The translations under genes were made by a program, and so were the position numbers. 27,332 nt of DNA from CAZMXI01 sp964570205 (GTDB taxonomy: Bacteria > Planctomycetota > Phycisphaerae > Tepidisphaerales > Tepidisphaeraceae), in the NCBI GenBank assembly GCA_964570205.1, contig CAZMXI010000057.1:1-27332 (forward strand), given 5' to 3'. Below the pieces are notes generated by a model that was not told the DNA's origin, searched no databases, and saw nothing but the letters and a program-made list of their open reading frames with translations. This document shows positions 23,104 through 27,332 of this stretch, piece by piece; the first letter of the stretch is position 1, and every line of letters starts with the position of its first letter.

Positions 23104-24645
23104 ATGCGATGCGCCCTGTCTCATCGGCCAATCATCATGCTGATCGCCGTGTGCCTGATGTGCATCGCCACGGCGCCCGGCAGCGCAGCCGCCGAATCGC
23201 GGCCGAACATCATCTTCATCCTTGCCGATGACCTGGGCTACGGCGACCTCTCCTGTTTCGGGCAGAATCGCTTTGCCACGCCCAACATCGATCGCCTGGC
23301 GGCACAGGGCATGCGCTTCACGGCGCACTACGCCGGGTCGAATGTCTGTGCGCCTTCGCGTTGCGTCCTGATGACCGGCAAACACCCCGGCCACGGCTAT
23401 ATCCGCGAAAACCGCGGTGGAATCGGCCCTGGCGGGGAAGGCCAGGAGCCTGTTCCCGCGGGTGAGCTGAAACTGCCGCTCACGCTCAACCACCTGGGCT
23501 ACGCCCTTGGCGGTTTTGGCAAATGGGGTCTCGGCGCTGTGGGCGGCCCTGGCGATCCCCTCAAACAAGGCTTTCATCGCTTCTTTGGGTATAACTGCCA
23601 GGCCGTCGCCCACAACTACTATCCCACGCATCTGTGGGACAACGAGCGCCGGATCGCGCTGGATAATCCCGGTTTCTCCGCCCATCAGAAGCTGCCCGAC
23701 GGAGCAGATGTCAATGCGCCCGAAAGCTACGCGCGATTCTCCGGCAAAGACTACGCACCCGATGTCATCAGCCGGGAGGCCCTTCGGTTCATTCAAGACA
23801 ACAAGGACCGCCCGTTTTTCCTGTATTATCCGACCACTGTGCCGCATCTGGCGCTGCAGGTGCCCGCCGATTCACTCAAGGCTTTTGAGGGCGCATTTCC
23901 CGAGCAGCCCTATCCGGGCGGGAGGGGGTATCTGCCACATCGCACCCCGCGGGCCGCTTACGCGGCCATGGTTACTCGAATGGATCGCGAGGTTGGCCGG
24001 GTTCTCGACCTGGTTGCGGATCTGGGCCTCGATCGCCGCACCATCATCATCTTCACCAGCGACAACGGCCCGCTTTACAGCCGGCTTGGCGGCACCGATG
24101 CCGACTTCTTCAATAGCGCTGCCGGGTTCCGCGGACGCAAGGGGTCCTATTACGAGGGGGGCTTCCGCGTCCCCTGCCTGGTGCGCTGGACGGGGCAAAT
24201 CCGACCCGGCGTCGTCACTGACCGCGTCACGGGCTTCGAAGACTGGCTGCCGACGCTGCTGGAACTGATCGGCGCGGGCGATGTTACGCCACCCGGCATC
24301 GACGGAATCAGTTTTGCCCCGACCCTGCTGGGGCGCGAGCAACCAGCGCGACCGTGGCTCTATCGCGAATCGCCCGGGTATGGCGGGCAGCAGGCCGTGC
24401 GCGTCGGCAACTGGAAAGCAATTCGCACCGGCATGAATCCTGGGCCCAAAGCCGTGCTGAAGCCAGGCGAGATCGAACTCTATGATCTGGCCGCCGATCC
24501 CGCCGAAACCAACAATCTTGCCGCCCTTCATCCGGATATTGTCGCCCGGCTGGCGGAGTTCATGCGCGGGCAGCACACGCCATCGGCGCTGTTCCCCATG
24601 CGCGCCCTCGACACATTGCCCAACGCCACCCGCCCCTCGCGGTAG
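23104..24645 (+). CDS. Exported type I (arylsulfatase A-like) sulfatase
   Basis: This protein of about 513 residues hydrolyses sulfate esters, probably of a sulfated polysaccharide or glycan. A Sec signal peptide (about 1-30, ending GSAAA) is followed by the metal-binding LADDLGYGD (Asp42 and Asp43). The maturation motif is CAPSR (Cys82 becomes formylglycine). GKHPG, FGKWG, the second metal site TSDNG and the C-terminal LYDLAADPAETNNLA complete the usual S1 family pattern. It needs a formylglycine-generating enzyme encoded elsewhere. ATG at 23104 is chosen; 23095 is possible and neither has a clear Shine-Dalgarno. It lies 39 nt before the propeller protein gene, so they may form an operon. 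The substrate cannot be read from the sequence. Confidence 0.9.
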   Translation: MRCALSHRPIIMLIAVCLMCIATAPGSAAAESRPNIIFILADDLGYGDLSCFGQNRFATPNIDRLAAQGMRFTAHYAGSNVCAPSRCVLMTGKHPGHGYIRENRGGIGPGGEGQEPVPAGELKLPLTLNHLGYALGGFGKWGLGAVGGPGDPLKQGFHRFFGYNCQAVAHNYYPTHLWDNERRIALDNPGFSAHQKLPDGADVNAPESYARFSGKDYAPDVISREALRFIQDNKDRPFFLYYPTTVPHLALQVPADSLKAFEGAFPEQPYPGGRGYLPHRTPRAAYAAMVTRMDREVGRVLDLVADLGLDRRTIIIFTSDNGPLYSRLGGTDADFFNSAAGFRGRKGSYYEGGFRVPCLVRWTGQIRPGVVTDRVTGFEDWLPTLLELIGAGDVTPPGIDGISFAPTLLGREQPARPWLYRESPGYGGQQAVRVGNWKAIRTGMNPGPKAVLKPGEIELYDLAADPAETNNLAALHPDIVARLAEFMRGQHTPSALFPMRALDTLPNATRPSR

Positions 24646-24684
24646 CAATACTGGCACAGCCACGTGCCGAAAAGGAGTGCGTTC

Positions 24685-26274
24685 ATGGGCATGCGGTTGT
24701 GTTGCGCGTTGGCGGGGTTTCTGGGTATGACGGCGTTGGCCGGGGCGGCCGACTGGCCACAGTGGGGCGGCGGCGACGCCCGGAACATGGTCTCGAACGA
24801 CAAGAACCTGCCCGATTCCTTCACGCTCGGCCAGCGAGATTCATCCACCGGCGAGATGAAGCCGGGCAAGAACGTCAGGTGGGTCATCAGGACCGGCGGC
24901 TACTGCTATGGCAACCCCACCGTCGCCAATGGCCGGGTGTTTCTGGGCACCGATGACCAGACCGTGGCAGACGATCCGCGATTCGAGCGCAGCAAAGGCG
25001 GGCTGGTCAAGTGCGTCGATGAGAAGACCGGCGCGCTGCTCTGGCAGCTTGTCGTGCCCGAGCGGCGGGGGCTGGACCCGAAGCTTCTCTATACCCACCA
25101 GCACCTTGGCACCTGTTCGTCGCCCACCGTCGATGGCGACCGGGTTTATCTCGTGACCAGCGCCGCCGAGGTGCTTTGCCTGGATGTGCGTGGCCAGGCC
25201 AACGGCAACGATGGCCCCTTCGCCGATGAAGCCCGCTACATGGTTCGGGCGGGCAAGGCGCCCGTCAAGCTGACCGCCAAGGACGCCGACATCATCTGGC
25301 GATGCGACCTGATCGGGGACCTGGGCGTTGCGCCGCACGATGTGGCAAGCTGCTCGGTGCTCGTCCACGGCGATGCGGTTTACCTCAGCACCTCCAACGG
25401 CGTCGACAAGCCGCACGAAGCGGTCCTGGCGCCCGAGGCCCCGGCCTTTGTCGCGCTCGACAAGAGAACCGGCAAGCTCGCCGCCCGCGACGGCAATGGG
25501 CTGAGCAGGCGAATGTTCCATACGCAGTGGTCTTCGCCGTCGCTGGGGGTGGTGAACGGCCGGGCGCTGGTATTCGTGGGCGGGTCTGATGGCTGGTGCT
25601 ATGCGTTCGAGGCCCTGAGCCAGATTCCCGACAAGCCCGGTACGCTCAAGCTCGTTTGGTCCTACGACTGCAACCCGAAGCACTACCGGTACAAGGATGG
25701 CAAACCGATCCACTACATGTCGGGCGACAAGCGCAAGAGCCGCAGCCCGAACAAGAATGATGGCACATACGTCGGCCCGAGCGACATCATCGCGACGCCC
25801 ACGTTTCACAATGGGCGTGTTTACGTCGCCGTCGGGCAGGACCCGGCCCACGGGCGCGGGCGGGGCATCATGCACTGCATCGACGCCTCGGGCGCGGGCG
25901 ACATCACGGAGAGCGGGCGCGTGTGGTCGTATGACGGGCTTGATCGCACGATTGCCTCGGCCACGGTGGCCGACGGGCTGGTGTATATTCCCGACGTGGC
26001 GGGCCGGGTGCATTGCCTCGACGCCGGCACGGGCAAGCCGCACTGGGTTCACGACAGCAAGGGCGAGATGTGGGCCAGCCCGCTCGTGGCCGACGGCAAG
26101 GTGTACGTGGGCAACCAGTACGGCCTGTTGGTCTACCGGCATGATTCGACGTTGAAGCTGCTGAACAACCTGCGGCTGGGATCGCAGGTGTACAGTTCGA
26201 CGATCGTAGCCAACGGCGTGCTGTACGTGGCTTCGCAGCGGTATCTGTGGGCGGTGGCGAATGAAGGCCATTGA
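24685..26274 (+). CDS. Exported PQQ-binding-like beta-propeller repeat protein
   Basis: This 529-residue protein has an N-terminal signal peptide (LCCALAGFLGMTALAGAADWP) directly followed by WPQWGGGDARNM, the usual opening of planctomycete PQQ-like proteins. The rest is a series of beta-blade repeats: GRVFLGTDDQ, DRVYLVTSAAEVLCLDV, DAVYLSTSNGVD, GLVYIPDVAGRVHCLDAGTG, KVYVGNQYGLLVY and a final VLYVASQRYLWAV. The fold is that of PQQ-dependent dehydrogenases and BamB, but no dehydrogenase active site or cofactor ligand set can be identified, so it is more likely a binding or scaffold protein. ATG at 24685 has AAGGAG 6 nt upstream; an in-frame GTG at 24664 precedes that Shine-Dalgarno and is rejected. 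Confidence 0.85.
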   Translation: MGMRLCCALAGFLGMTALAGAADWPQWGGGDARNMVSNDKNLPDSFTLGQRDSSTGEMKPGKNVRWVIRTGGYCYGNPTVANGRVFLGTDDQTVADDPRFERSKGGLVKCVDEKTGALLWQLVVPERRGLDPKLLYTHQHLGTCSSPTVDGDRVYLVTSAAEVLCLDVRGQANGNDGPFADEARYMVRAGKAPVKLTAKDADIIWRCDLIGDLGVAPHDVASCSVLVHGDAVYLSTSNGVDKPHEAVLAPEAPAFVALDKRTGKLAARDGNGLSRRMFHTQWSSPSLGVVNGRALVFVGGSDGWCYAFEALSQIPDKPGTLKLVWSYDCNPKHYRYKDGKPIHYMSGDKRKSRSPNKNDGTYVGPSDIIATPTFHNGRVYVAVGQDPAHGRGRGIMHCIDASGAGDITESGRVWSYDGLDRTIASATVADGLVYIPDVAGRVHCLDAGTGKPHWVHDSKGEMWASPLVADGKVYVGNQYGLLVYRHDSTLKLLNNLRLGSQVYSSTIVANGVLYVASQRYLWAVANEGH

Positions 26275-26288
26275 GGGCGAGCCGTGGC

Positions 26289-26317
26289 TTGTCACTGTAT
26301 CGGCCGGGCACTATCCT
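26289..26317 (+). promoter_or_regulatory. asnA: Putative sigma-70 promoter for asnA
   Basis: TTGTCA (26289-26294), a 17-nt spacer and TATCCT (26312-26317) match the sigma-70 consensus at five and four of six positions with ideal spacing. The start would be near 26324, 30 nt before the asnA ATG. An inverted repeat CGGGC/GCCCG (26305-26309 and 26321-26325) flanks the -10 and could be an operator. Confidence 0.5.
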
Positions 26318-26353
26318 ACGGCCCGTCCACTGGGATTCTGACCGGGAGAATGG

Positions 26354-27332
26354 ATGATCGAGAACTATCGGCCGCTGCTCGACCTGCGCCAGACGGAGAA
26401 AGCCATTCGTCTGATCAAGGAGTATTTCCAGATCAATCTTGCCGAGGTGCTGGGGCTGTTGCGGGTGAGCGCGCCGCTGTTCGTTCCGGCGGATTCAGGG
26501 ATCAACGACAACCTCAACGGCATTGAGCGGCCGATTTCGTTTGCGGTGAAGGACCTGGGCGGGCGGAAGGCGGAGATTGTCCAGAGCCTGGCGAAGTGGA
26601 AGCGGATGGCGCTGGCCGACTACGGGTTCAGGCCCGGCGACGGCATTTACACCGACATGAACGCGATCCGGCCGGATGAGACGCTGGACGAGATTCACTC
26701 GATTTACGTCGACCAGTGGGACTGGGAGCGTGTGATCACGGCCGAGCAGCGCAACCTGGCGTTCCTGCATTGGGTTGTGGAGCAAATCTACGACGTGATT
26801 CGGCGCACCGAGCAGCACGTGTGCCATGTGTATCCGATGTTCAAGCCGGTGCTGCCGAAGACTATCCAATTTCTCCACACGGAGGAACTGGAGCAGAGGT
26901 ATCCGGAACTGTCGCCGCGGCAGCGGGAGGATGCGGTGGCGAAGGAGCACGGGGCGGTGTTCATCATCGGGATTGGTTACCCGCTGAAGAACGGCAAGCC
27001 GCACGATGGGCGTGCGCCGGATTATGATGACTGGTCGACGCCGACGGAGAAGGGGCACGGGCTCAATGGCGACATCGTGGTGTGGAACCCGGTTCTGGAG
27101 CGGAGTTTTGAGCTGTCGAGCATGGGCATCCGGGTGGATGCCGAGTCGATGAAGCGGCAGCTTGCGATGGCGGGCTTTGAGGACCGGCTGAACCTGCCGT
27201 GGCACAGGCGGCTGATCGAGGGTTCGCTGCCGCTGAGCATAGGGGGCGGGGTTGGGCAGTCGCGGCTGTGCATGTTGTACCTGCGTAAGGCGCACGTGGG
27301 CGAAGTGCAGTCGAGCATCTGGCCGGACGACC
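26354..27332 (+). CDS. asnA: Aspartate--ammonia ligase (AsnA), truncated at the window edge
   Basis: The open frame gives 326 codons before the window ends. E. coli AsnA has 330 residues, so only the last few residues are missing. The enzyme makes asparagine from aspartate, ammonia and ATP and shares the class II aminoacyl-tRNA synthetase fold. Conserved blocks are SLAKWKRMAL, the HSIYVDQWDWERV segment, APDYDDWSTP, LNGDIVVWNPVLE, ELSSMGIRVD, the GGGVGQSRL motif and the end IWPDD. ATG at 26354 has GGGAG 5 nt upstream. It stands behind its own probable promoter, separate from the propeller gene 79 nt upstream. No AsnC regulator gene is visible. Confidence 0.95.
   Translation, partial: MIENYRPLLDLRQTEKAIRLIKEYFQINLAEVLGLLRVSAPLFVPADSGINDNLNGIERPISFAVKDLGGRKAEIVQSLAKWKRMALADYGFRPGDGIYTDMNAIRPDETLDEIHSIYVDQWDWERVITAEQRNLAFLHWVVEQIYDVIRRTEQHVCHVYPMFKPVLPKTIQFLHTEELEQRYPELSPRQREDAVAKEHGAVFIIGIGYPLKNGKPHDGRAPDYDDWSTPTEKGHGLNGDIVVWNPVLERSFELSSMGIRVDAESMKRQLAMAGFEDRLNLPWHRRLIEGSLPLSIGGGVGQSRLCMLYLRKAHVGEVQSSIWPDD

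Noticed and set aside
24652..24667. TGGCACAGCCACGTGC before the propeller gene as a sigma-54 promoter
   Set aside because: The -24 element is perfect but the GC is displaced by one base, and it lies too close to the Shine-Dalgarno to give a usable transcript.
1..27332. CRISPR array, tRNA or rRNA genes, insertion sequences, prophage genes
   Set aside because: No regularly spaced repeats, transposase or integrase motifs, and no tRNA or rRNA-like sequence were seen on either strand.

Overview
This window looks like a stretch of chromosome from a Gram-negative, high-GC bacterium of the Planctomycetota, most likely Phycisphaerae or a relative. The evidence is indirect: an exported type I sulfatase beside an exported PQQ-type beta-propeller protein that begins with the ADWPQW-like motif common in planctomycetes; recurrent linker motifs such as PATQPA, PTSQPAG and APTTRP, which I associate with Phycisphaerae proteins; and a complete-looking set of flagellar basal-body genes. 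The taxonomic call is an inference and no rRNA or tRNA gene is visible.

Layout. 1-236: intergenic sequence with short tandem repeats. 237-3475 (minus): RND/HlyD-type periplasmic adaptor lipoprotein, a small SAM-dependent methyltransferase overlapping its end, and an MltA-type lytic transglycosylase. 3578-5553 (plus, divergent): a TetR repressor overlapping a TolC-type outer-membrane efflux lipoprotein. The divergent promoter region holds a near-perfect palindrome (3514-3527) that fits a TetR operator. No inner-membrane transporter is present, so the efflux system is incomplete here. 5589-8412 (minus): hisS and tig (trigger factor), separated by a textbook intrinsic terminator that ends only 15 nt before the hisS start codon. 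8534-8968: a DUF1844 protein. 9179-11545: a large membrane-anchored TPR protein behind a structured leader.

11585-23010 (plus) is a flagellar cluster: FlgN-like chaperone, soluble sensor kinase, sigma-54-dependent response regulator, flgB, flgC, fliE, fliF, fliG, fliH, fliI, fliJ, a MotE-like protein and fliK. It covers the proximal rod, MS ring, switch protein FliG, export ATPase complex and hook-length ruler. Hook, filament, export-gate and MotAB genes must lie elsewhere. The kinase/regulator pair inside the cluster suggests sigma-54 control of flagellar genes, comparable to FlgSR, FleSR or FlrBC. 23104-26274: sulfatase and PQQ-like propeller protein, both with export signals. 26354-end: asnA, cut by the window edge within a few residues of its end, with a good sigma-70-type promoter.

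Most genes are ordinary family members. I did not find a clearly new system. The points most worth a second look are the terminator/attenuator-like element before hisS, the TetR operator with its pump-less efflux genes, the apparently degenerate PPIase domain of the trigger factor, the structured leaders of tig and the TPR gene, and the sensor-less flagellar histidine kinase.
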